This document shows positions 26,026-34,976 of a stretch of 63,054 bases of DNA, in pieces; the stretch's first letter is position 1; every line of letters starts with the position of its first letter. Source of the DNA: Salinisphaera sp. G21_0. Lineage in GTDB: Bacteria; Pseudomonadota; Gammaproteobacteria; Pseudomonadales; Endozoicomonadaceae. The stretch spans positions 1 to 63,054 of the forward strand of contig NZ_JAGHQW010000036.1 of the NCBI RefSeq assembly GCF_017744115.1, given 5' to 3'. Below the pieces are notes generated by a model that was not told where the DNA came from, searched no databases, and was given only the letters and a program-made list of their open reading frames with translations. The position numbers and the translations under genes were made by a program.

Positions 26026-26271
26026 ATGACCATGAGCCAAAACACTTCAGCATCTGTCGCTGAAAAAAATCACATTGCCAATTCCGCCCAACAATCCAAA
26101 CGGCTGTATCCCGAAGACCAGCAGCGGGTTGATCATTATTTAAAGGAAGGGGTTAATGAAGTCGAGCGTTCGCCATTCAGGCCTCTGCGCCTGATGGCCT
26201 GGCTAACGGTTGTTATTGTTGTGCTTGGTGTTTTAAGCCGGATCATCGGCTACCTGGTTTTACCTGCCTGA
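26026..26271 (+). CDS. DUF3094 small membrane protein
   Basis: An 81-residue protein with one C-terminal transmembrane helix (LMAWLTVVIVVLGVLSRIIG). The core RLYPEDQQRVDHYLKEGVNEVERSPFRPLRL matches DUF3094, a short family known from pseudomonads and relatives. A GAGAGGGAG ribosome-binding site precedes the ATG at 26026; the ATG two codons later is an alternative. It lies 124 bp upstream of ndh on the same strand, and this pairing suggests a link with the respiratory NADH dehydrogenase. Function is unknown. Confidence 0.82.
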   Translation: MTMSQNTSASVAEKNHIANSAQQSKRLYPEDQQRVDHYLKEGVNEVERSPFRPLRLMAWLTVVIVVLGVLSRIIGYLVLPA

Positions 26272-26395
26272 GGGGATGACCTCCAACCAGAACGCAGGCA
26301 AAAAATAGCCATGAACAGTAAGTTCGGCTCTCTGGCGAAACAATAACAGCCCCAATAACAGCCATACATAATTAATAGAAAAAACTGGAATAAAT

Positions 26396-27709
26396 GTGAA
26401 GAACAAACTCCATAGAATCGTGATCGTTGGTGGTGGTGCCGGGGGACTTGAACTGGCCACCTGCCTGGGCAGGAAGCTCGGCAAAAAACAGCGCGCTGAA
26501 ATCATCCTGGTTGATGCCCATAATACCCACTTCTGGAAACCGCTCCTGCACGAAGTGGCCGCTGGCTCCCTCAATGCCTTTGAGGATGAATTAAGCTATC
26601 TGGCACAGGCCAAATGGAACCACTTCAAATTTATTCCGGGCAAGATGGCAAGCCTGAATCGCGCAGAAAAGTCCATCGGGCTCAGCCCTGTAAAGGATGC
26701 CAGCGGTCATGAGGTGGTACCTGCCCGCACCCTGGCCTATGACCGGCTGGTTATTGCCGTAGGCAGTACCGCCAACGACTTCAATACACCCGGTGCCAGG
26801 GAGCACTGCCTGTTCCTGGATAACCGTCAACAGGCAGAGAAAATCCACACCACCCTGATTAACCACTATCTTCACGCCCAGGCAAGCAATAACGAAAGTA
26901 CCAAGCTTCGCATTGCCATTATTGGTGCAGGTGCCACTGGCGTGGAGCTGGCCGCAGAACTCCATTTTGCCGCCATTGAACTGGCCCACTATGGACTGGA
27001 TGCCATCAAGCCGGAGGATTTGGAAGTAACCATCATCGAGGGAGGCGAAAGAATCCTGCCTGCACTACCGGTTCGCATCAGCAGCAGCGTTCACAAGCAG
27101 TTAGACAAAATGGGGATTCGGGTAATTACCCGGCAGCTGGTGAGTGAAATCAAGGCTGACGGTGTAACCACTCGCGATGGTGAGTTTATTGAATCCGACC
27201 TGAGAATCTGGGCAGCGGGGATCAAAGCACCTGAGTTTCTGTCCAATATAGACGGCCTGGAAACCAACCGGATCAATCAACTGGTTGTTCGTTCAACTTT
27301 ACAAACGACGCTGGACGATCAAATCTACGCCATGGGCGACTGCGCAAGCTGCACCCTGACCGATAGTAAAAATGAACATATTACCATCCCTCCCCGGGCA
27401 CAGGCAGCCCATCAACAGGCATCCCTGCTGGCCAAAAGCCTGATAGCCCAAGCCAATGGCTCCACAGCGCTGGAATTCAATTACAAGGATTACGGCTCGC
27501 TGATCTCCCTGAGCCGTTTCAGTGCCGTAGGCAATCTGATGGGTGCCATTACCGGCGATATGATGATTGAGGGAACACTGGCCAAATGGTTTTACATCAG
27601 CCTGTACCGGATGCACCAGATGACGCTCTTTGGCAAGCTGAGAACCGGGACATTGATTTTGAAGGACCTGATCAGCAGAACAACCCGACCACAGCTTAAA
27701 CTTCATTAA
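26396..27709 (+). CDS. ndh: Type II NADH:quinone oxidoreductase (NDH-2)
   Basis: A 437-residue single-subunit flavoprotein, close to E. coli Ndh (434). It oxidises NADH and reduces quinone at the inner membrane face without pumping protons. The FAD-binding loop IVIVGGGAGGLELATCLG is at residues 8-25, the second Rossmann loop IAIIGAGATGVELAAELH near residue 172, and the YAMGDCASC FAD-binding motif near residue 310. A C-terminal amphipathic region (LAKWFYISLYRMHQMTLFG) probably attaches it to the membrane. The start is a GTG at 26396. It follows the DUF3094 gene and precedes a convergent tRNA-Lys. Confidence 0.93.
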   Translation: MKNKLHRIVIVGGGAGGLELATCLGRKLGKKQRAEIILVDAHNTHFWKPLLHEVAAGSLNAFEDELSYLAQAKWNHFKFIPGKMASLNRAEKSIGLSPVKDASGHEVVPARTLAYDRLVIAVGSTANDFNTPGAREHCLFLDNRQQAEKIHTTLINHYLHAQASNNESTKLRIAIIGAGATGVELAAELHFAAIELAHYGLDAIKPEDLEVTIIEGGERILPALPVRISSSVHKQLDKMGIRVITRQLVSEIKADGVTTRDGEFIESDLRIWAAGIKAPEFLSNIDGLETNRINQLVVRSTLQTTLDDQIYAMGDCASCTLTDSKNEHITIPPRAQAAHQQASLLAKSLIAQANGSTALEFNYKDYGSLISLSRFSAVGNLMGAITGDMMIEGTLAKWFYISLYRMHQMTLFGKLRTGTLILKDLISRTTRPQLKLH

Positions 27710-27744
27710 CAAAAAAGCCGCTGGCAAAAAGTTCACCAACGGCT
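27710..27744 (-). terminator. Intrinsic terminator of tRNA-Lys, possibly bidirectional
   Basis: On the minus strand AGCCGTTGG pairs with CCAGCGGCT (one mismatch), followed by TTTTTTG. It lies 16 bp past the tRNA 3' end. On the plus strand the same hairpin follows the ndh stop but lacks a T tract. Confidence 0.75.
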
Positions 27745-27759
27745 GTAAAAACTGGAAAA

Positions 27760-27835
27760 TGGTGGGTCGTGTAGGATTCGAACCTACGACCAATTGGTTA
27801 AAAGCCAACTGCTCTACCGACTGAGCTAACGACCC
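27760..27835 (-). tRNA. tRNA-Lys (UUU anticodon)
   Basis: A 76-base cloverleaf on the minus strand. Acceptor arms GGGTCGT and ACGACCC pair perfectly, the D loop has AGCTCAGTCGGTAGAGC, the anticodon loop is CTTTTAA with anticodon TTT, and the T arm has GGTTCGAATCC. The 3' CCA is encoded. It is identical in sequence to the tRNA at 62972-63047. Confidence 0.98.
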
Positions 27836-28015
27836 ATTTCTACACCAGCCTCAAACTGATATACAGAATAAATAACTGTCTGTCCGCAATTCACTGCGAA
27901 CCGGAACGGCACTGATAGTACCCATCCCCATAGATCTTGTAAAGCCCGGAGGACGTTGGTCTCGCTCAGTAATTCACGCAGTCAATACTGCTACCGACCG
28001 GCAATAATACTGAAA

Positions 28016-29074
28016 TCATCCAGCATTCTTTAACGCCTTATCAACCAGCGTAACCACATCATGAGCTTTTAAACCAACAGCACCTCGTACGACTATCCGA
28101 TCACCGGGATACACATCCCCACGTATCGTCACATACAGCTCACTGCCAGAAAGCACTTCAATAGCTACAGGCTGCGCTTGATAAACCTCACTTTCCCGGA
28201 TGATCTTAACAACTTTATGCCCATCACCGTCCATGACCACGGCATCCCTGGGAACCCTCAATGCTTTCAGCGGTTTTTTCAGTGGTATGGCAACCTTCAC
28301 CGGAGCACCGGGAGCCCAGTTAACGCCAATCGGGCTCAGCCGCACCTCCATTAACCTGGATTTTGAATCTGCCGCCCCCGCCCGGTTAATCAACTGTGAC
28401 TGGTAAGTTTTTTCACCGTCGCGGATATCCAGTAAGTTTTGCTCATCCAGATAACCTGACAGCTCAATGGGCACCTGAACCTTCACCTCAATCCGTCCGG
28501 TATTAATCAGTTGAGCAAGGGGGTCACCAATAGAGACATATTCACCAGCAGCCGACATTCGATCATTAATCACTCCGGCGAACGGCGCTCGTATCGTTGT
28601 TCTTTGCAACTGATCAAGCGCCTTCTTATGATTCACAGTAGCCAGCTGCCAATCCAGTTTGGCAATACGATAATCATGTTCAGCTGTGTCCAACACACTT
28701 TTTGAAATACTTTTCTTCTTATGCAATGCCTGAAGACGCTCAAGCTCTTTATTCAAATACTCAAACTTCTCACGGGCCCTGAGCATTTCCAGCTCTTGAC
28801 TGTCCACTTCCAGTGTTAGCGCTGAATCATCCACTCTGGCCAGCAGATCACCTGCTTTCAATGGTTGTCCAAAATCCGCCAGCCAGACAATACGACCACT
28901 CACTTCTGCACTGATCCTGGCACTCTCCCGGCTGATCACAGAGCCGTTCAACCAATGAACAGGAGCTGAATAATGAGTTTCCACCACAGCCGTGGTTACG
29001 GCGGTAGAACTGAAGCTAACGGGAGCAACCAGCATCAGCAGGATCAACATACCGTTCAGACGTAATAGTTTCAT
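28016..29074 (-). CDS. RND efflux periplasmic adaptor (membrane fusion protein)
   Basis: A 352-residue HlyD/AcrA-type adaptor bridging the inner-membrane pump to an outer-membrane channel. It has a signal peptide (MKLLRLNGMLILLMLVAPVS), a lipoyl/barrel-sandwich half (ISAEVSGRIVWLADFGQPLKAGDLLARVDD), a coiled-coil hairpin (residues about 95-160), the returning half (TTIRAPFAGVINDRMSAAGEYV) and a C-terminal membrane-proximal domain. There is no lipobox Cys. Its start overlaps the RND permease stop by 4 bp, so the two are translationally coupled. No outer-membrane factor is encoded nearby, so a TolC-type protein elsewhere is expected. Confidence 0.92.
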   Translation of the reverse strand: MKLLRLNGMLILLMLVAPVSFSSTAVTTAVVETHYSAPVHWLNGSVISRESARISAEVSGRIVWLADFGQPLKAGDLLARVDDSALTLEVDSQELEMLRAREKFEYLNKELERLQALHKKKSISKSVLDTAEHDYRIAKLDWQLATVNHKKALDQLQRTTIRAPFAGVINDRMSAAGEYVSIGDPLAQLINTGRIEVKVQVPIELSGYLDEQNLLDIRDGEKTYQSQLINRAGAADSKSRLMEVRLSPIGVNWAPGAPVKVAIPLKKPLKALRVPRDAVVMDGDGHKVVKIIRESEVYQAQPVAIEVLSGSELYVTIRGDVYPGDRIVVRGAVGLKAHDVVTLVDKALKNAG

Positions 29075-32000
29075 GCGCTTGACTCCATTTCAGTATCAGC
29101 CACCTCTTTTTCTCCGACCCGTAACAGACTCGGAAGCAACACTAATGTAAAGACCGTACTGATGGTCATGCCGCCAATAATCACTGCTGCCAACCCACGA
29201 TATATTTCACTGCCCGTTGCAGGACTTAATAACAGCGGCAACATGCCAAAGATACTGGTCAATGTGGTCATAAATATCGGGCGCATCCGGGTAACCAGTG
29301 CCTCCTGGACCGCCTGTTTTCTGTTCATTCCTGAACGTTCACCACTTCGAGCCTGATGAACCAGTAGAATGGCATTATTCACCACCAGCCCCAGCAGAAT
29401 AATAAAGCCGACCATGGTCAAAAGATCCATGGGTTGAGCAGTAATACCATTCAATAAATACATCGCCAGCAAACCACCCACCGTGGCCAGGGGCAGCGTC
29501 AGGATGACCAGCAGCGTGTCTCTGAAGGACCTGAATAACCCCCAAAGCAGGATCATTAAAATCAACAATGCAAAGATAAAAATATTCAGTAAGTTGTTAA
29601 TCGCTTGCTTAAGGCTATCAGCATTACCGGAAATTTTTATCTGGCCACCGTCTTTAATCCCGTCTTTAATCAATTGAGAAGCTTTCGGGACAATGGTCTG
29701 CTCGACAAAATCCAGTGTGTCTTCCAGGGTCATATCATCGGTTGGTGAAATTGACAGGGTCAGTGTCCGTCGCTGATCGACCCGGCGAATACTTTCCGGC
29801 CCCAGTCTGGACTCGACCGACAACAGCTCACCAAGAGGAACAACAAACCCGGCAGGGGTCATCAACGGCGACATTTCCAACACCTGGGGGGAGCGGATTT
29901 CATTGCTGCGCATAATAATGTCCAGGCTCTCCTGGCCATCAAAATATTCTCCCAAATGAATGCCTTCTCCCAGACTCTGTATGATCACTGGCAGACTTCC
30001 CCGGTACCAACCTACTTCAGAAAGACGACGATCGTCAGGCAAAAGCCTCAGTTCCGGTGCAGTGAAGTCCAGCCCGGGAAAAGGTCGTACATCAGCACCT
30101 GGCAACTCCTCCCGTATCAGTTCAATCACTTGCTTTGCTACGGTATAAAGCCCGGGAAGGTTATCTGACTGAAGGTCGAGGTTAACGCCATTACCGTTGC
30201 CATAATTGCCAAACAAGTTTCCCTGACGGGCAAAAGCCGTTGCATCGGGAATATCATTGACTATTTCCTGTCTGACCAACCTTTCCAGCACTTTCACCTG
30301 GCTCTGGTCTTTCGCTCGAATCCCCATGGTTGCGCCACCGGGCCATAGAATAAAATAGTAATTTTTCAATGCTGGCTCAGCAGTGCCCTCCATATACGGT
30401 TTAAGCCGTTCAATCAGCAGTGGAACCACCTCTTCCTTAACCGATGAAACACTGGTTCCCGGAGAAAAATTAAACCAGACGTCGACAGCATCCCGTTTAA
30501 CTTCCGGCAGATAATCTATTCGGGGCATAGCAACACGGGTTAATACGATTGGCAGCCCCATCAGCACAACAATAATCAGCCAGCGGCGACGGCTGGTTGA
30601 GGTCAGGCGAACAATCCAGTCACTTATTCCCTGCCAGATATGGCGGTAGTGGTCTTTAAATTCCTGTTGAGGTAACCACCGTGCTGCAGCGGTGGGCAGC
30701 ACCGTCATGGCAATCAGCAGTGAAACAGCCACAGAAACCGCAATGGTCAAGGCAAGGTCAGCAAACAGCTGCCCCTCCACATCATTCAGAAGCATAACAG
30801 GAAGAAAGATGGCGATAGTCGTCAGTGTTGATGCCAGCAATGCTCCCCATACTTTTGATGAGGCCATCTCTACCGCCTTCACTGGCTCTGCATCACCACT
30901 CTCCCGTTGCCTGACAATGCTTTCCAGCATCACAATGGCCGCATCCAGTACCATACCAACAGAAAATGCCAGCCCGGCCAGAGAAATAACATTTAAAGTA
31001 CGGCCAGTGAAAAACAGAATACCCAAAGTAATCATCAGGCACACAGGAATCGACATGGCAATGATCAACGTTGCCCGCCAGCGCCGCAAAAAACACCAGA
31101 GAACGGCAATGGCCAGCAAAATCCCAAAGAGCAGGTTGGTACTGACCATATCCAGGGCGCGCTGAATAAATACCGAAGCGTCAAAGGACTGAACCATCTT
31201 CACCCCTTCTGGCTCCAGCACATCCTCATTCAATTTTTTAACTGCGGTCTTGATACCCAGTAATGCATCCAGGGCATTGGCACCAGACTCTTTGAAAATC
31301 TGCATACCAATGGCCGGGTTGCCATTCTGAATGCGGAGCGTTCGCTCCTTACCCCGGCTTATTGAAATATCTGCCAGATCACGAAGGTACACTGGCAAAC
31401 CGTCACGCCAGGACACCACCATGTCACCCAGCTGGTCAATCTCATACTTACCCGCCAGCCGCAGTTTATATTCGCGACGCCCGATATTCAGGGTACCGCC
31501 GGAGACATCAAAACCGGTGGCTACGCGAGCTGCCAGCTCAGGAATAGTGACTCCAAGCTCTGCGGCACGCCATGGATCAAAAACAATATCCAGCTGCTGC
31601 TCACCTTCGCCACGGACAGCGACACCGGCAACACCGGAAATACTTTCCAGCGCAGGTTTTACCCGGGAATCGATCAGTCCCTGATAGCTTTTAATGGAAC
31701 GATCATTGCCCGGTAACTGCTGAAGAAAAAACCAGGTCAGGCTGTCATTGGAGCCACTATTATTGACAAAAGGTCCACTGATATTGTCTGGCAGGCCAGA
31801 AACCCGATTCAGGCGATTGATCACCTCAAGTAAGGTTTCCTGCATGTCCGTGCCCAGGGCAAATTCCATGTCAATGTCAACACGTCCGCTGCCTGAATCA
31901 CTTTCCATCATCTTCATCCCCGGCAGACCTTTAAGAGCCTGTTCCAGTGGATCTGTGATTTCTGATTCTATCTCCTCCGGTGCCGCTGCCCTCCAGAACA

Positions 32001-32145
32001 CTTCTACCGATAAGTGAGGACGGTCAATATCAGGAAACAACTGAATGGGCAGCTGACGTATACTCAACAGGCCAAACAGGAAAGTGAGCGCAACCGCAAT
32101 AGCAATCACTGCCGGGTTGTGGATGGAGAAGCGGGTCAGGTTCAT
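29071..32145 (-). CDS. RND-family efflux transporter permease
   Basis: A 1024-residue inner-membrane RND pump, with the usual 12 membrane helices in two halves and two large periplasmic loops. N-terminal FSIHNPAVIAIAVALTFLFG and the TM4 motif VGMVLDAAIVMLESI are present. Drug-type AcrB pumps have two adjacent aspartates in TM4; here there is one (Asp401, followed by Ala), as in CusA-type metal pumps, although the CusA methionine and metal motifs were not checked. It uses the proton gradient to export a substrate that cannot be read from sequence. It is the first gene of a two-gene operon with the adaptor, which overlaps it by 4 bp. Confidence 0.93.
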   Translation of the reverse strand: MNLTRFSIHNPAVIAIAVALTFLFGLLSIRQLPIQLFPDIDRPHLSVEVFWRAAAPEEIESEITDPLEQALKGLPGMKMMESDSGSGRVDIDMEFALGTDMQETLLEVINRLNRVSGLPDNISGPFVNNSGSNDSLTWFFLQQLPGNDRSIKSYQGLIDSRVKPALESISGVAGVAVRGEGEQQLDIVFDPWRAAELGVTIPELAARVATGFDVSGGTLNIGRREYKLRLAGKYEIDQLGDMVVSWRDGLPVYLRDLADISISRGKERTLRIQNGNPAIGMQIFKESGANALDALLGIKTAVKKLNEDVLEPEGVKMVQSFDASVFIQRALDMVSTNLLFGILLAIAVLWCFLRRWRATLIIAMSIPVCLMITLGILFFTGRTLNVISLAGLAFSVGMVLDAAIVMLESIVRQRESGDAEPVKAVEMASSKVWGALLASTLTTIAIFLPVMLLNDVEGQLFADLALTIAVSVAVSLLIAMTVLPTAAARWLPQQEFKDHYRHIWQGISDWIVRLTSTSRRRWLIIVVLMGLPIVLTRVAMPRIDYLPEVKRDAVDVWFNFSPGTSVSSVKEEVVPLLIERLKPYMEGTAEPALKNYYFILWPGGATMGIRAKDQSQVKVLERLVRQEIVNDIPDATAFARQGNLFGNYGNGNGVNLDLQSDNLPGLYTVAKQVIELIREELPGADVRPFPGLDFTAPELRLLPDDRRLSEVGWYRGSLPVIIQSLGEGIHLGEYFDGQESLDIIMRSNEIRSPQVLEMSPLMTPAGFVVPLGELLSVESRLGPESIRRVDQRRTLTLSISPTDDMTLEDTLDFVEQTIVPKASQLIKDGIKDGGQIKISGNADSLKQAINNLLNIFIFALLILMILLWGLFRSFRDTLLVILTLPLATVGGLLAMYLLNGITAQPMDLLTMVGFIILLGLVVNNAILLVHQARSGERSGMNRKQAVQEALVTRMRPIFMTTLTSIFGMLPLLLSPATGSEIYRGLAAVIIGGMTISTVFTLVLLPSLLRVGEKEVADTEMESSA

Positions 32146-32221
32146 ATTACTTTCAATTTTTTATTTTAATTTCAACAGAGGCCGCACTTGATAAAGATTA
32201 TCGCCTTCCTGTAAAGATGAA

Positions 32222-32722
32222 TTATCGGGCATTAATCCTGCCCATATGGTAAACACTGATATACTCACCGTTTCGAAAAGCATAATCCGGTGACTCGCCT
32301 TCTACCTGAAAACCAAATTTTTTATAGAGCTTAATTGCAGGTTCATTATCCACAAACACCATCAACTCCAATCTTCTCAGGTTCAGCCAGTTATCTGCCA
32401 GATCCACCATGGCTGCCATCAAGGCACTGCCAACCCCCTGTCCCTGGCTGTCATCACGAACGGCCATTCCGAGATAACCTTCGTGGCGTCGTCGCGGGTT
32501 GGGTGAGTTATCCAGAAACAGATGACCAACAACGTTTGAATCTATTTCTGCCACGTATTGATGGACACTTTCCCGATTGCTCTTCTCCAGGCGGTTTTCC
32601 CAGAGCTGCTGAGATGGTCGTGGGAGCTGCAGTGTACCGGAATAAGCCCGCTCTCCCTCGTAGAGTTTTCTGAGATGATCCGCATCGTTCATTTCTACGG
32701 ATCTGATAATAATTTCAGCCAT
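32222..32722 (-). CDS. yhhY: GNAT N-acetyltransferase, YhhY-like
   Basis: A 166-residue GCN5-related acetyltransferase. Acetyl-CoA is bound by the motif DSQGQGVGSALMAAMVDLADNW near residue 92. Further blocks, LRRLELMVFVDNEPAIKLYKKFGFQVEG and YAFRNGEYISVYHMGRI, match E. coli YhhY (AaaT), reported to acetylate some amino acids, almost end to end (YhhY 162 residues). A cytoplasmic enzyme, it is a single-gene unit between the RND operon and the M13 peptidase. Orthology is likely; substrate is inferred from the family. Confidence 0.9.
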   Translation of the reverse strand: MAEIIIRSVEMNDADHLRKLYEGERAYSGTLQLPRPSQQLWENRLEKSNRESVHQYVAEIDSNVVGHLFLDNSPNPRRRHEGYLGMAVRDDSQGQGVGSALMAAMVDLADNWLNLRRLELMVFVDNEPAIKLYKKFGFQVEGESPDYAFRNGEYISVYHMGRINAR

Positions 32723-32783
32723 TGAGCAAACTCCTTTTTAAATGGCCTCCCGTACCTGACAGGAGGCGAAAGCACGACTGGTA

Positions 32784-34841
32784 TTACCAGATCTTTACCC
32801 GGTCTTCTGGTTTACGGTACATACCATCACCTTCTTCCACCTCAAAAGCTTTATAGAATTCATCAAGGTTGGATAATACTCTCGCCCGATATTCACCCGG
32901 GGAATGTGGCCCAACCACTAACTGCTGGCGCAGAGCCTCCTCACGGGATTTAATTCGCCAGATCTGCGACCAGCCCATAAAGAAACGCTGCTCTCCGGTA
33001 AAACCATCAATAACTGGTGACTCTTCACCATTAAGCGACAACTGATAGGCTTTAAAGGCAACACTCAAACCACCAAGATCGCCAATGTTCTCACCCAGGG
33101 TCAACTGGCCATTAATGCTGATATCATCGAACGGTTTAAAGGCGTTGTATTGATCCACCAGCCTGGCACCACGGGCCTTAAACTGCTCAAGGTCTTCCTC
33201 ACCCCACCAGTTTCTCAGGTTGCCATCACCATCATACTTTGCCCCCTGGTCATCAAACCCATGACCCAATTCGTGACCAATAACCGCACCAATGGATCCG
33301 TAATTCACTGCATCATCGGCGGCCAGATTAAAAAACGGTGGTTGCAGAATGGCTGCCGGAAAAACAATTTCGTTGTTCACCGGATTGTAATAAGCGTTCA
33401 CGGTCTGTGGTGTCATAAACCACTCACTGCGATCCACCGGTTTACCCGCCTTCCCGGCCATCGTTGCGTACTGCCACTGACTGGAGCGCATCAGGTTGCC
33501 AACCAGGTCATCCGGTTTAATGTCCAGCGTTGAGTAATCACGCCATTGATCGGGATACCCAATCTTTGGCGTAAATTTACTCAGTTTGATCTTGGCGGCA
33601 AATTTGGTTGGCGCACTCATCCAGGGAAGATCGTCAATGGAAGCCTCAAATCCCTCAATAACGTTATCAACCAACGCCGACATTCTGGCTTTTGCTTCCG
33701 GTGGAAAGTACGTTTTCACATACTCCTTACCCAACAGTTCGCCAAGTACATCATCCGCTGCATCAACACCCCGCTTCCAGCGTGGTGCAGGCTCCTCAAT
33801 CCCTCTTAACGTTCTGCCGTAAAAATCAAAACGTGCCCGAGCAAAGGGTTCACTTAAGGATGACGCATAACTGTTTAACGTATGGAATGTCAGGTAGTTT
33901 TTCCATGTCGATATATCAGTACCGCTGATAATGGACGACAGTTTTTCAAAGTAGTCCGGCTGACGCACAATGACCTGGTCAACATCAACACCTGCCTGCC
34001 GGAGATAACTAGCAAAATCAAAATCACCCATTAACTGATTCGCATCAGCTACTGTCATTTTGTTGTAAGCTTTGATCGGATCACGTCGCTCCACCCGGGA
34101 CCACTGAACTTCAGCCAGCCTTGTTTCCAGCGCCATAATCCCCGATGCCACTTTTTCCGGCTCTGATTGACCCGCCAATACCAAAAGTTCGGTAATGTAA
34201 TCCTGGTAATTCTGCCGGATAGCCTTATATCGTTCCCCCTCATCCAGGTAGTAGTCCCGATCAGGAAGTCCCAGCCCGGACTGACTCACATAGAGTGCAT
34301 TCACTTCAGATTGTCGTGCATCATTATTGACGTACCAGCCTAACGGGGTGGTGATGCCCCTGGTCCCCAGGTCAGCCAGAAGCCCGGGCAAATCCTGATG
34401 TGTCTTTATACCAGCGATTCCGGAGAACTCAGCTTCTAAAGGCGTTACCCCAAGCTTATTAATACGTTCTTCATCCATATAGCTGGCATAAAACCCCCCC
34501 AGCTTCCGTGCATCCTCATCAGCCGCTGATTGTCTGTTTTCTGCTGCTACTTCCAATACTTTCCGAAGGGCTTCCTGAGACTCGTCATAAAGTTTGCTGA
34601 AGGCACCATAGCGTGATTTGTCTTCCGGTATCTCTGTTTTATCAAGCCATTGACCATTCACATAACGATAGAAATCATCCTGCGGACGCACGGAAGAATC
34701 CATATTGTCATACTCAATACCAGAAACCTCAGGGGCCTGAGACACATCCTCGAGCTTCTCAAGAGAATGATGGGAGCTAACTGCACAGCCCGTTATTAAC
34801 ACGGTACCGACAATAGCAGCTGCCAGGATTTTCAACTTCAT
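32784..34841 (-). CDS. M13-family zinc metallopeptidase lipoprotein (neprilysin/PepO-like)
   Basis: A 685-residue envelope peptidase. The signal peptide ends in the lipobox LITGC (Cys19), so it is lipid-anchored, probably facing the periplasm. Zinc ligands are in HELGH (His523, Glu524, His527) and ENIGDLGG (Glu584), and the substrate-binding motif NAYYNP is about 45 residues before HELGH. The C-terminus ends RVKIW, close to the usual M13 C-terminal tryptophan. Members cut short peptides of up to about 40 residues. A single-gene unit, it may supply peptides to the importers elsewhere in the window, but that is speculation. Confidence 0.93.
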   Translation of the reverse strand: MKLKILAAAIVGTVLITGCAVSSHHSLEKLEDVSQAPEVSGIEYDNMDSSVRPQDDFYRYVNGQWLDKTEIPEDKSRYGAFSKLYDESQEALRKVLEVAAENRQSAADEDARKLGGFYASYMDEERINKLGVTPLEAEFSGIAGIKTHQDLPGLLADLGTRGITTPLGWYVNNDARQSEVNALYVSQSGLGLPDRDYYLDEGERYKAIRQNYQDYITELLVLAGQSEPEKVASGIMALETRLAEVQWSRVERRDPIKAYNKMTVADANQLMGDFDFASYLRQAGVDVDQVIVRQPDYFEKLSSIISGTDISTWKNYLTFHTLNSYASSLSEPFARARFDFYGRTLRGIEEPAPRWKRGVDAADDVLGELLGKEYVKTYFPPEAKARMSALVDNVIEGFEASIDDLPWMSAPTKFAAKIKLSKFTPKIGYPDQWRDYSTLDIKPDDLVGNLMRSSQWQYATMAGKAGKPVDRSEWFMTPQTVNAYYNPVNNEIVFPAAILQPPFFNLAADDAVNYGSIGAVIGHELGHGFDDQGAKYDGDGNLRNWWGEEDLEQFKARGARLVDQYNAFKPFDDISINGQLTLGENIGDLGGLSVAFKAYQLSLNGEESPVIDGFTGEQRFFMGWSQIWRIKSREEALRQQLVVGPHSPGEYRARVLSNLDEFYKAFEVEEGDGMYRKPEDRVKIW

Positions 34842-34976
34842 AGGCTTAACTCTTCGTTTCCCGATCCATATGGTTTAAACAATCAGTTTATAATTTCGGT
34901 TTATTTTAAACGACAATATTTGCCTGTTTACCAAAATACGGTTGCAAAAATACAGTTGCAAAAGGCCTGGCAGACT

